Source: a virus. From it: a stretch of 57,350 nucleotides of DNA. The stretch's first letter is position 1. Each line of letters begins with the position of its first letter. The notes beneath the pieces are model-generated. The model searched no databases, was not told the origin of the DNA, and saw only the letters and a program-made list of their open reading frames with translations. Shown here in pieces: positions 15,187-25,700 of this stretch. The translations under genes and the position numbers were made by a program. The DNA is taken from positions 1-57,350 of IMG/VR virus record IMGVR_UViG_3300042564_001760. One strand, given 5' to 3'.

Positions 15187-17103
15187 ATGGCGTTACCTAA
15201 TATCTTAGAACAATTTACCTCATACAATTGTTTGTTTACATTTTCTTGTGCTAGTCCAGCACAGCTAAATTCTCAATCTTATCGCAGCGGCCCATTACCT
15301 AATGTCATTGTATCAAGTGGAGGTCGAGACGGTGCTGCAAGAGTACAAACAGCCTACGGTGCTCCTGAATATTACATTGACAATGTTTCAATAACAAATT
15401 TTGTAGTGCCTACTAAAGGCACAGGGTCGGGACCTTGGTCAAAACTTGAATTTGAACTATTTGAACCTTATAGTATGGGACTATTTCTTCAAAGCTGTCA
15501 GGCGGCCGCAATAAATTCGGGATACAAAAGCTATCTTGAGAATGCCGCCTATGTATTGAGACTGGAATTTCAAGGTTGGACAGGCCCCAGTTCCACTATG
15601 ACTGTGGGTCCGTTTAATTGGTTGGTAAAATTAATGAATGCAAATTTTACAGTCAATGAAGCTGGCAGTACCTACAAGATAGAATGCTTCCCCTATAATC
15701 ATGTGGCACTATCGGAGCAGATGAACAAGGTTTTCAACGACGTAAAACTTGTAGGCAAAAACAGTAACGAAGTACTAGTTGATCATCCTGAATATAGTTT
15801 GGTATCCTTTTTAAATAAACGCGAAAATCAACTAGTAAAAGATAAGAAAAAAACCTATGAGGACAAATACAATATTGTATTTGTAGGAGATAATCCCTAT
15901 GGCCGCGGCCCCGGCAATGATCTAGAGTTTACACCAGAAAGCCAAGGCGGAACTGAAAAACCCAAACGTGCAGGAGACATCTACGATGAAGCCAGCGGAA
16001 AAATCATTAGAGGAAAAATGTCTATCAATCCCAAAGAAAAGTCTCTGCAATTTAGTCAAGATACCAGTATCACAAACATCATTGATCAGGTTGTTCTCAG
16101 CACCAAAGAAGCTAGAGATCGAGTAACCAAGGAAGACCTAATTGATGATCAAGGCCGTGTAACTTGGTGGAAAACTGATGTTGATGTTAAACTTTTTGAG
16201 AAGCAATTTGATCCTAAACTTAAGGATTATGCTAAAGATATTACTTTTAGAGTGCAGCCTTATAAAATACATCACAGTGCTTACCTATCGCCAGAAGGCA
16301 CAAGTAAAGGAATAGCAGGCTGCAAAAAAGCCGCACAAAAAGAATACAACTACATATACACTGGTCTAAACACAGATATCATTAAATTCAACATTGACAT
16401 TAAAAATATGTTGTTCACAGCCATAGATCCCAACAAGGTTGAAGACTCTGGCGGAGTTGCTAGTGATTCTACAGGTCGATCAGTAACCGGCCCCAAGATG
16501 TCCAGCAAACAAGCCGAAGGAGCCGCAGCTCCGTCAGTGGGAGGAAATGCTGCTCCTGCAAAATTTGATATGGTCACGGGAAATCTTCCGTTTAAAGGTG
16601 GATCGGGTCAAACCAGTACCGAACAAAAAATTGCCAATGAATTTTATATGGCCTATCTAAATAGTGTGGGAAATCAAGTTAATTTAGATTTAGAAATTTT
16701 AGGTGATCCTTATTTCCTTCCTGAAGTTGGATACAGTAATTTTCATAGTGATAGTGATGATCAAGTAACTGAAAATGGAACCATGAATCACGAAGCCACT
16801 GATATTTGGGTGGTGGTAAATTTTAGAACTCCCGCAGATCCAGATGCCGGAGCCGCAGCAGCAAATTTTCCCGGCGGCTATTATTTTCCCGAAGGTCAAA
16901 GTCCCAGTCCGTTTAGCGGATTGTTTAAGGTTACAAAAGCAGAAGCTAGATTTAAAGGAAATTTATTCACACAGGTAATATCAGGTTTTAGAATTCCTGC
17001 TCAAGATCAAGGTGGTAGTGGTGGCGGTGTTTTTCCAACAACGACAGATAAACCGGAACCAGATAGCGGAACGTACATAAACAATCCTGGAAGCGCAATA
17101 TGA
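15187..17103 (+). CDS. baseplate central hub protein, gp27-like by position
   Basis: 638 residues. The N-terminus reads SYNCLFTFSCASPAQLNSQS, then an EYYIDNVSITNFVVPT segment, LEFELFEPYSMGLFLQSCQAA, and FNWLVKLMNANFTVNEAGSTYKIECFPYNH. These are beta-rich tube-domain-like strands of the kind seen in hub proteins of large myoviruses. A charged middle (about 190-300) and a Gly/Ser-rich linker (about 430-470) follow, and the end contains FNMV-like beta strands (ANEFYMAYLNS...LEILGDPYFLP...VVVNFRTP). The stop overlaps the ATG of the gp5-like spike gene, and hub and spike associate in T4 (gp27-gp5). No direct gp27 sequence match is claimed; this is position plus fold pattern. Confidence 0.55.
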   Translation: MALPNILEQFTSYNCLFTFSCASPAQLNSQSYRSGPLPNVIVSSGGRDGAARVQTAYGAPEYYIDNVSITNFVVPTKGTGSGPWSKLEFELFEPYSMGLFLQSCQAAAINSGYKSYLENAAYVLRLEFQGWTGPSSTMTVGPFNWLVKLMNANFTVNEAGSTYKIECFPYNHVALSEQMNKVFNDVKLVGKNSNEVLVDHPEYSLVSFLNKRENQLVKDKKKTYEDKYNIVFVGDNPYGRGPGNDLEFTPESQGGTEKPKRAGDIYDEASGKIIRGKMSINPKEKSLQFSQDTSITNIIDQVVLSTKEARDRVTKEDLIDDQGRVTWWKTDVDVKLFEKQFDPKLKDYAKDITFRVQPYKIHHSAYLSPEGTSKGIAGCKKAAQKEYNYIYTGLNTDIIKFNIDIKNMLFTAIDPNKVEDSGGVASDSTGRSVTGPKMSSKQAEGAAAPSVGGNAAPAKFDMVTGNLPFKGGSGQTSTEQKIANEFYMAYLNSVGNQVNLDLEILGDPYFLPEVGYSNFHSDSDDQVTENGTMNHEATDIWVVVNFRTPADPDAGAAAANFPGGYYFPEGQSPSPFSGLFKVTKAEARFKGNLFTQVISGFRIPAQDQGGSGGGVFPTTTDKPEPDSGTYINNPGSAI

Positions 17104-18875
17104 TTGAAAAAAGAGAAGACCAACGAGAAAATTCACAGGGTAGTCTTACCGGTGCTCCTTATTTGGCCAAAATAATAGGTCATGCAGATTTGTTGTTTCA
17201 AGGCGGGCTCGAAGTTGTGCTTATTAGAGATTCTGGAAATCAAGTAGGTAATGAAAGCCAAACCTATTTTGTAAAATATGCCAGCCCGTTTTATGGATGC
17301 ACACCTTTTGAGTTTACTGGACAAAATGTCACAGCAGATGATGCCCAGATGAGCTATGGATTCTGGGGCGTTCCTCCTGACACTGGTGTAACTGGCATTG
17401 TGCTTTTCATAGACGGAAAACCAGATCAGGGATATTGGGTGGCAAATGTTCAAGATAAATTTCAAAATCACATGGTCCCTGCTATTGGCGGAACTACTGT
17501 ATATAAAACAGATGAAGACTACAAGCAAGCAGAACATCCGTTGCCGGTAGTTGAACACAATAGAAAAGCCAATGAAGGTGACAAGAATTTAGAAATTGAT
17601 AAAATACCTAGAGCTGTACATCCTATCGCTAGACGATTTAAAATCCAAGGACTAACTAGAGATGAAGTAAGAGGCACTACTACTTCTACATCAAGACGAG
17701 ATGTGCCAAACATGGTGTTCGGAATGAGCAGTCCTGGGCCTGTAGATAGAAACGGCAAGAAAAAGTTTTTGGGAAATAGAGAAAGTCCTACGCCAGTTCC
17801 GGTCCCAGTTCAAAGACTTGGCGGAACACATTTTGTCATGGATGACGGCGATGATAGATACTATAGAGAAACAAAACCTACTGACGGATCTCCTACCTAT
17901 GTAAAAAATCCCGAAGGACTAAAAGATATTCCCTACAACGAACATTTTAGAATTAGGACTAGAACAGGACATCAACTGTTATTCCATAATAGTGAAGATT
18001 TGATTTATATCGGAAACAGTAGAGGCACAGCCTGGATTGAATTTACCAGCGACGGTAAAATTGACATCTATGCTGAGGACAGTATTAATATTAGAACCAA
18101 ACAAGATTTTAATTTTGTTGCCGATCGTGATATTAATATGGAAGCAGGCCGTAATTTTAATATCAAAGTAAACGGAGAAATGCATACCCATGTGATAAAA
18201 GATCACATTTTAATTGTAGATGCTAATCAAAAAATACACATTAAAATGGATGTTGATAAAACTTACGATAAAACTTATAAGCATAATGTAAAAGAAAATG
18301 TAGATAAAGTTTATCAACAAAATTTTACGCATACAGTTTATAATTCAGTTAATGAAAATTTTGCAAGTCAAGGCGGAACAGTTAAAAATTCTAATGGTGG
18401 AAATACGGATGTTACTATTAATGGAAATATAAAAATATCTCACAATGGAAGTTTAGATCATACAGTTACAGGCGACAGAAAAGTAACAACCGGCGGAACC
18501 CTTCACATAAATTCGTCAGGACAACATATAGAAACTGCTTCTCAGATTCACATGAACGGACCAACAGCTGCCGCAGCTGCCGCAGCTGCCGCACCCGGAA
18601 GTGCAGCTCAAGCAGTGTTACCAAAAATATTAAAGACACATAGCCTTCCGGATCTTCCTGCACCTAACGAAGACGATGTGGATAAAAAAGTTATAGTGAG
18701 AAGAATGCCCACAGCTGAACCGTACCCCTTCCACGAAAATCTAGATGCTACAAAAGTCAAACCAAGTCTAACAGATCGAGACGTAGATGGCCGCTACGAG
18801 GGAGAAAGTTCTAGTATGAGAACTCCACCAGTTGATTGGCGCAAATATAAAAAACCAAGCGATACTCCGTTCTAA
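17100..18875 (+). CDS. 5: baseplate spike protein, gp5/VgrG-like, lysozyme domain absent
   Basis: 591 residues (T4 gp5: 575). An OB-fold domain lies at about 20-125 (LEVVLIRDSGNQVG...TGIVLFIDGKPDQGYWV). A beta-helix needle follows at about 283-480, seen as alternating strands of VgrG type (SDGKIDIYAEDSINIRT, DINMEAGRNFNIKV, VTGDRKVTTGG). A poly-alanine run at about 489-500 is encoded by 9-base repeats (near 18567-18594), then comes a Pro/Asp-rich tail. In T4 a lysozyme domain lies between the OB fold and the needle. Here that stretch (about 130-280) is Pro/Arg-rich and polar, with no catalytic pattern I recognise. The spike would puncture the outer membrane; wall cutting may fall to the VanY domain of the tape-measure protein. 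Confidence 0.85.
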   Translation: MIEKREDQRENSQGSLTGAPYLAKIIGHADLLFQGGLEVVLIRDSGNQVGNESQTYFVKYASPFYGCTPFEFTGQNVTADDAQMSYGFWGVPPDTGVTGIVLFIDGKPDQGYWVANVQDKFQNHMVPAIGGTTVYKTDEDYKQAEHPLPVVEHNRKANEGDKNLEIDKIPRAVHPIARRFKIQGLTRDEVRGTTTSTSRRDVPNMVFGMSSPGPVDRNGKKKFLGNRESPTPVPVPVQRLGGTHFVMDDGDDRYYRETKPTDGSPTYVKNPEGLKDIPYNEHFRIRTRTGHQLLFHNSEDLIYIGNSRGTAWIEFTSDGKIDIYAEDSINIRTKQDFNFVADRDINMEAGRNFNIKVNGEMHTHVIKDHILIVDANQKIHIKMDVDKTYDKTYKHNVKENVDKVYQQNFTHTVYNSVNENFASQGGTVKNSNGGNTDVTINGNIKISHNGSLDHTVTGDRKVTTGGTLHINSSGQHIETASQIHMNGPTAAAAAAAAAPGSAAQAVLPKILKTHSLPDLPAPNEDDVDKKVIVRRMPTAEPYPFHENLDATKVKPSLTDRDVDGRYEGESSSMRTPPVDWRKYKKPSDTPF

Positions 18876-18886
18876 GGAAATAAATT

Positions 18887-19321
18887 ATGGCAAAAATATA
18901 CACTAACAAAGTCATTGCAAAAAACAAAGCCAGCATAGGAAATGCAAATTCTGGCAACTTTCGATACAAGGGATTTAGTTCTAAAGAATTCAAACGAAAC
19001 TACAAGTTATACGATGCAGAATTGATCAAACAAGATCTTATCAACCATTTCTATATTAGAAAAGGTGAAAAACTAGAAAACCCCAAATTTGGAACAATTA
19101 TCTGGGATACACTATTTGAGAATTTCACCCCAGAAATAAAATCGGCAATTGCCAAAGATGTTGAAGAAATTATTAATTTTGATAAACGTGTAAAAGTAAA
19201 CTCAGTGTCCATAGACAGTACTCAACAAGGTATACGTATAGAAGCAGAAATAGTAATCCTTCCATTTGATATAACCGATACACTACGTTTGAATTTTGAT
19301 AGAGATAACACAATAACATAA
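18887..19321 (+). CDS. 25: baseplate wedge protein gp25
   Basis: 144 residues (T4 gp25: 132). The conserved gp25 (GPW/gp25) fold is shown by LYDAELIKQDLINHFYIRKG, then GEKLENPKFGTIIWDTLFEN, the EIINFDKRVKV helix-strand, and a final IEAEIVILPFDITDTLRLNFDRD. gp25 links wedges to the hub and starts sheath assembly; it is among the best conserved contractile-tail proteins. AAGGAA lies before the ATG. gp6 follows as in T4, 46 bases downstream and with its own late box. Confidence 0.95.
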   Translation: MAKIYTNKVIAKNKASIGNANSGNFRYKGFSSKEFKRNYKLYDAELIKQDLINHFYIRKGEKLENPKFGTIIWDTLFENFTPEIKSAIAKDVEEIINFDKRVKVNSVSIDSTQQGIRIEAEIVILPFDITDTLRLNFDRDNTIT

Positions 19322-19341
19322 AATGCGCATTTTATTTTTAC

Positions 19342-19349
19342 GATAAATA
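19342..19349 (+). promoter_or_regulatory. T4-like late promoter box GATAAATA
   Basis: GATAAATA lies 18 bases before the gp6 ATG, with AGGGAAAG as ribosome-binding site in between. Just upstream (about 19319-19340) an AT-rich palindrome AAAATGCGCATTTT followed by T residues could be a weak terminator for gp25 transcripts. Confidence 0.55.
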
Positions 19350-19367
19350 TCAGTATAGGGAAAGAAA

Positions 19368-22300
19368 ATGACCACTACGTCTCGACAGAACAATTTAATT
19401 TTAAACCAGGACTGGAAAAGAATTTATCAGACCTTTAAAAATGCTGACTTTAAAAGCTATGATTTTGAAAATCTGCGTAGAGTTATTATTACCTATCTCC
19501 GTGAAAATTATCCAGAAGATTTCAACGATTACATTGAAAGTTCAGAATATCTAGCACTGATAGATGCAGTAGCGTTTTTAGGGCAGAGTTTGGCCTTCCG
19601 TACTGATCTAGCCAGCAGAGAAAACTTTTTAGAACTAGCTGAAACCAAAGAATCTGTGTTGAGACTATCACGACTGATTTCTTACAACAGCAGAAGAAAT
19701 ATTCCTGCACAAGGCCTAATTAAATTTGACACAGTGTCTACCACTGAAGGGGTATTAGACAGCAACAACAAGAATCTTGCCAGCCAAACAATCATATGGA
19801 ATGACCCTACTAATTCAAATTGGCTAGAGCAATTTATTCTAGTTATGAATTCTGCAATGGCAGACAACACTGAATTTGGTAGAAGCCAAGGTACAGACAC
19901 AATTCAAGGCATTGACTCACAACAGTATAGATTTAGATCTAATTTTACAGATGTACCAATTTTTAACTTTGAAAAAATAGTAGCCAGTAGAAAGATGCCG
20001 TTTGAACTAGTAAGTACCAGCTTTGTTGGCGCAGAAGATTATTATGAAGAACCGCCTATTCCGGGCAGTCAATTGGGATTTATCTATAGACAAGACGGCA
20101 AAGGCAGTGCTAGTGCTAACACTGGATTTTTTATGTTGTTGAAACAGGGCAGTCTAGAATTAACTGATTTTAGCGTTGATGTTCCTACTACCAACGAAGT
20201 GGTTTCTGTTGATGTTACTGGAATTAATGATTCAGATGTTTGGTTGTTTGCCACAAATTCAGACGGTACACAGGCATCTGAATGGACCAAAGTCAGTAGT
20301 ATTACAGGCAGCAACATTGCCTACAACAGTATCAATTCAAACATAAGAAATATCTATAGTGTGATTACCAAAGAAGATGATAAAATTGATTTGGTATTTG
20401 CAGATGGTACCTATGGCAACTTGCCCCAAGGCTCTTTCAAAGCCTATTATAGAGTTAGCAACGGGCTAAGTTACACAGTTAGTCCCGCTGAAATGCGAGC
20501 AATTAATATCTCTGTGCCTTATATAAACAAAGCAGGAGTGAGACACGAACTATTAATTAGTTGTAGTTTGAAATATACCATCAGCACTGCAACAGCTTCA
20601 GAAGACATTGACAGTATCAAATCTCGCGCTCCTGCAATTTATTACACACAGAATCGCATGATCACCGGAGAAGATTATAATCTAGCTCCATTGTCTAGCA
20701 GCCAAGATATTTTAAAGGTCAAAGCTATTAATCGAACCAGCAGCGGCATTAGTAGAAATTTTGATGTAATAGATGCCAGCGGAAAATACTCAAGTGTAAA
20801 TGTTTTCGCAGACGATGGAGTAATATACAAAGAACAAACAGAAAGAACAGAGTCTTTTAAGTATACTAATAGAATTGACATTATAAATTATATTAGAAAC
20901 AATATAGAACCCCTGTTGACCAACACGGATGTGTATAATTTTTATCTAACAAATTTCACTAAAATACAATTTACAGATTCAAATACACTTTGGGCTCAAA
21001 CTACTAACGATGTAAATTCATCCACAGGTTATTTTATCAACAACATAGATCAATCATTGTTCAAAGTTGGAACATATACCACTAACTCTTTGAAATATGT
21101 GTTTGCGGGAGCACTAATTAAATTTGAACCTCCTGCAGGTAAGGCCTTTAAAAAGGGTGCAATTGTCAACATCAGTGCAACAGATGTAGAACAAACAGAT
21201 AGAATTTGGGTCAAGATTGTTAAGATTACAGGAGATGGAACTAACGCCGGCCGCGGAGTATTAGCCAACGGACTTGGCCCTATTGTGTTTAATGATGTTG
21301 TACCTAGCGGAGCAATTGCAACACGGATCGTTCCTAGATTCATCAACAACTTGCCAACGGCTCTAGAAAATGAAATGACCAATCTCATCAGTTTAAATGT
21401 GAATTTTGGCCTAAGATATGAGTCTATAGAAAGTTCTTGGAAAATTATTACATCTGCAAACATTGATCTATTAAATGATTTCAGTCTAGGTCGTGCTGGA
21501 GACACTACTAACAGTAATCTAGACACTGCCTGGATTATAGCGTTTGTTAGACAAGCAGACAGTTACAATGTAAGAATTAGAGGACTAGATTATATTTTTA
21601 GAAGTCTAGAACAGAACAGATTTTATTTTGATGTAAATCAAAAAACCTTTGATAGAAAAACTGGAAAAGCAGTTAAAGACAAAGTTAACATTCTTGGCAT
21701 CAATGCCGACAATGGGTTGATTACTGCATTAAAAAATGACAAAACATTTGAAGTTAGTGATGTAATTAAATTTGAAGATGGTTATCAAAGCGCCAATGAA
21801 ATAAAACTGTCATTTGCTGATAGTGACGACGATGGCGTTATTGACAATCCTGATTCGTTTGAACAGATAGTTGGCCAAGATCTAGATCTAAAATACTTGT
21901 TTTTTTATAAAACAACAGATGCTTCCGGGTACACAACCTACTCTTATGTTGATAACGTCAATGACACTATCCTAATTAGACAAACTGAAAGTAATATCAT
22001 TATTTCTGATTATGCCAACGGTCAATTAATTTATTTTTATGCCAGTAATGAAAACAGAATAAAGCGTGTTGATCTAGGCACTAACACATTGATAATCGAA
22101 TCTGATTACAAAGCAGTGATAGGTCGAGCAGACCTCAAATTTCAATATATTCACAATGCCAACATTGATCGAAGAATAGATCCTAGTGTAAGTAATATAA
22201 TGGATATTTTTCTTTTAACAAGAACCTACGATACTGAATTTAGAAAGTATATATCGGGCGCCATAAGCCAACCCGAAGTTCCGACCAGTGACGCATTGAG

Positions 22301-22769
22301 AATAGCATTTGGTAAACAGTTGAATTTAATTAAATCTATTAGTGATGAACTAATCTATCATCCTGTGAATTACAAAATTTTATTTGGAAGCACGGCAGAT
22401 CCTAAACTTCAAGCACAATTCAAAGTAGTTAAAAATCCCTATAAAACAATTAACGACAATGATCTAAAGGTAAGAATAGTCACTGCAATCACCAGTTTCT
22501 TTGATATTAACAATTGGGATTTTGGAGACAGATTTTACCTAGGAGAATTAATTACATACATCACTAACGAAGTTGCACCGGACGTCAGTAATCTTGTGAT
22601 TGTACCTAGACAACCAGATCAAACATTCGGTAGTCTATTTGAAATACAAAGTCAACCAGAAGAAATTTTTATCAGCGGCGCAACAGTAGATGATATCGTG
22701 ATTGTTACAGCAATTACCGCGGTTGAAATACGTGCAGAAGTAGCATCTATAGTAAACTCAACACAATAA
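19368..22769 (+). CDS. 6: baseplate wedge protein gp6, long form
   Basis: 1133 residues, much longer than T4 gp6 (660). The N-terminus has the gp6 hallmark: FKNADFKSYDFENLRRVIIT, then YLRENYPEDFNDYIESSEYLALIDAVAFLGQSLAFRTDLASRENFLELA. This is followed by the J-like wedge fold (GLIKFDTVSTTEG, GSFKAYYRVSNGL, RAPAIYYTQNRMITGEDYN). gp6 dimers form the inner ring of the baseplate. The extra length lies in beta-rich inserts between about 480 and 950 before the conserved C-terminal ring-forming part (LIYHPVNYKILFGS...KVRIVTAITSFFDINNWDFGD). It is followed 4 bases later by the giant protein in the gp7 position. Confidence 0.93.
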   Translation: MTTTSRQNNLILNQDWKRIYQTFKNADFKSYDFENLRRVIITYLRENYPEDFNDYIESSEYLALIDAVAFLGQSLAFRTDLASRENFLELAETKESVLRLSRLISYNSRRNIPAQGLIKFDTVSTTEGVLDSNNKNLASQTIIWNDPTNSNWLEQFILVMNSAMADNTEFGRSQGTDTIQGIDSQQYRFRSNFTDVPIFNFEKIVASRKMPFELVSTSFVGAEDYYEEPPIPGSQLGFIYRQDGKGSASANTGFFMLLKQGSLELTDFSVDVPTTNEVVSVDVTGINDSDVWLFATNSDGTQASEWTKVSSITGSNIAYNSINSNIRNIYSVITKEDDKIDLVFADGTYGNLPQGSFKAYYRVSNGLSYTVSPAEMRAINISVPYINKAGVRHELLISCSLKYTISTATASEDIDSIKSRAPAIYYTQNRMITGEDYNLAPLSSSQDILKVKAINRTSSGISRNFDVIDASGKYSSVNVFADDGVIYKEQTERTESFKYTNRIDIINYIRNNIEPLLTNTDVYNFYLTNFTKIQFTDSNTLWAQTTNDVNSSTGYFINNIDQSLFKVGTYTTNSLKYVFAGALIKFEPPAGKAFKKGAIVNISATDVEQTDRIWVKIVKITGDGTNAGRGVLANGLGPIVFNDVVPSGAIATRIVPRFINNLPTALENEMTNLISLNVNFGLRYESIESSWKIITSANIDLLNDFSLGRAGDTTNSNLDTAWIIAFVRQADSYNVRIRGLDYIFRSLEQNRFYFDVNQKTFDRKTGKAVKDKVNILGINADNGLITALKNDKTFEVSDVIKFEDGYQSANEIKLSFADSDDDGVIDNPDSFEQIVGQDLDLKYLFFYKTTDASGYTTYSYVDNVNDTILIRQTESNIIISDYANGQLIYFYASNENRIKRVDLGTNTLIIESDYKAVIGRADLKFQYIHNANIDRRIDPSVSNIMDIFLLTRTYDTEFRKYISGAISQPEVPTSDALRIAFGKQLNLIKSISDELIYHPVNYKILFGSTADPKLQAQFKVVKNPYKTINDNDLKVRIVTAITSFFDINNWDFGDRFYLGELITYITNEVAPDVSNLVIVPRQPDQTFGSLFEIQSQPEEIFISGATVDDIVIVTAITAVEIRAEVASIVNSTQ

Positions 22770-22773
22770 GATT

Positions 22774-25700
22774 ATGGCAAAAGATATTTTCCCTCAAAGT
22801 CAGTTACCGATTCGTAGAACTGTAGAACTCCTACCAGAAGTCTTTCAGACCGAAACCAATGCAAAATTTATGTCTGCAGTTGTTGATCCATTGGTTCAAC
22901 CTGGCACATTATCTAAAACAGTTGGCTATGTAGGTCGTAGATACGGTAAAACTTATAATGGTTCGGATGTATACTTAGACACAGATGCAACTCTTAGAAG
23001 TAGATATCAATTAGAACCTGGCGTCACAGTCAAAGACAAAGATAAAGTAGAAAATTTTTATGATTATATTGATTTTAAAAATCAATTAAAGTTTTTTGGT
23101 AACCATCTAGAAAGAGATGATCTAATCACAGATCAAGATCATTATTCTTGGAATCCACCAATTGATTGGGACAAGTTTGTAAATTTCCGTGAATATTATT
23201 GGGTACCAGATGGTCCCCCGCCTATCACGATATTCGGACAACAACAGTCTATAACCAGCACATATAGAGTAAGATTAGGAGTAGGATCGTCTTGGATATT
23301 CTTCCCAGACGGACTATCATTGAATCCCACCCTCACACTCTATAGAGGACAAACATACAAGTTTCAAGTCAATGCGCCGGGTGAGGGTTTTGTTATTAAA
23401 ACTGCTTATGATACAGGGTCATTAGTTTACAAACCTTATCTACCATATCAACAAGGTCAATTTGCTGTATTCAACAACAAGTTATGGAAAGCCAAAACTT
23501 TTATTGCAATCACTGATGGAAGCACCATAGATGAAGACAGCCAGGATTGGGAATATGTTGAAGCAGCTAGTCAGGCCACTGCATTAGACTATAATACAGG
23601 AATCACCGGTCAAGGCGCAACCAATGGCACCTTGACTTTTACTGTGCCTTTCGATGCACCTGATGTGTTGTTTTATCAAAGCGCCACAGACATCAATAGA
23701 TTTGGCAGGTTCCTTATTGCTGATATTGAATCAAATACCAAAATAGATATTACTAATGAAGTTGTTGGCAAAGCCACATATGTCAGTAGTAACGCTATTA
23801 CATTTACCAACGGTATGAAAGTTAGATTTTCTGGTCAAGTGACGCCTACAAAATATTCCACAGACACTTGGGTAATAGAAGGTGTTGGAGAATCTATTAG
23901 GTTAATAAGATTTCAAGACTTGTCCCCTCCAACTCTTAGCACAACAAGTTTAGAAGTGTTGTTTGACGACGGCGGATTTGATACAGAGCCTTTTGATGAT
24001 GCGGCCACATATCCAGAATCAAAAGACTACATTACAATTAATAGAGCCAGTCAAGATTCAAATCCTTGGAGCAGATACAATAGATGGTTTCACAGATCAG
24101 TTCTAGAACAAGCACACTCCCTCAACAACAGCGAGTTTGACTCAATTGAAACAGCTCGAGCCAAAAGACCTATCATTGAATTTACTTCAAACCTACAGTT
24201 ATTCAATCACGGCAGTCTAGCAAAAACTCCAGTTGATTTTGTTGACACCTTTACCACCGACGTGTTTTCAACCATAGAAGGCAGTATTGGATACAACATT
24301 GACGGGGAAGAATTATTTAATGGTGCTAGACTATTGGTCACAGCAGATACTGATACACTAGCCAACAATAGAATTTATACAGTAAACTTTATAATTCACA
24401 ACAATCGTAGACAAATCAATTTGGTAGAAACTGTCGACGCAACTTCTACCATTGGTGACGGAGTGTTTGTTAGACGAGGTTTACTAAACAAAGGAATAAT
24501 GTACCACTTTACCGGTACATCTTGGGTTCCCAGTCAAAAGAAAACCGCAGTAAATCAAAGTCCGTTATTTGATGTATTTGATGATAATGGTGTCAGTTAC
24601 GGAGACATGGATACATATCCTGTTAGCAGTTTCTTAGGAACTAAACTAGTAAGTTATAAAGTCGGAAACAGTGTTATTGATAAAGAATTAGGATTTAGTC
24701 TAAGTTATCTAAACATCAACAATGTAGGGGATATTGAATTTAATTTTGATTGGGATGTAGATACATTTGATTATCACTCTAGTAAAGAAGTATTTTTTAA
24801 AACCATAAGACAAGGTTATTACAAATTTACACATACCGGAAGTTATGCTAACGGATGGCTTAAATCTGATCGAACATATTTACAGCCGGTAATTTACAGT
24901 ACCACGGTTACTGAAGTTTCAACACGAATCGTCAGCAATGGAATCAAATGGACAGATGTTCAAGACAGTGAAATTTCCAAAATTTTAATCTACATTAATG
25001 GAATAAAATATTCTGGAAGCTACACTAGAAATCAAAATATTTTTACATTTCCTAATAGTTTTAAAATAAATGACATTGTTACGGTTAAGGTTTTTGCAGA
25101 TGCAGATCCTCATCTAGGATATTATGAGATTCCAGTAGGACTTGAAAAAAATCCTTTAAACGGAGAAGTAAAAACATTTACTCTAGGACAGGCAGTTGAC
25201 CATGTTTCAACAGCAATAGACCTATTCGAACAATTCAGCGGATCATATCCAGGTGTGAGCAATTTGAGAGATCTTACTGGGTATCAAAATCTATCACGAA
25301 GATTTTTAAAACATTCGGGAATTACACCTACAGCAATAATGTTGCTGTGCGACAAGCACGTAAACATTATTAAATCTATTCAATTTGCAAAAAAATCTTA
25401 TACAGAATTTAAAAATAACTTTATTAAATTTGCTGAAACTGCCACATACAATCTAGATCCTGTTGAATTTGTTGATGATATTTTGGCCACTATGTCCAAA
25501 ATTAAAACACAAAAAGATGCGTTTGCAGATTCTGACATGGTAGGTAGTGGTGCTTACAATCTCAAAGAATACATTGTAGAAGACACAGAAATCACAACCT
25601 TTGCACTGAATACAAAATTTAATTTAACTCAACTTAGTAGAACAGCAGTTTATATCTATATCAACAATACACAGTTGACACACGGCGTTGATTATACATT

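Noticed and set aside
19319-19340. Terminator after gp25
   Set aside because: The palindrome AAAATGCGCATTTT has few GC pairs and an almost closed loop; stability is doubtful, so it is only mentioned with the gp6 promoter.
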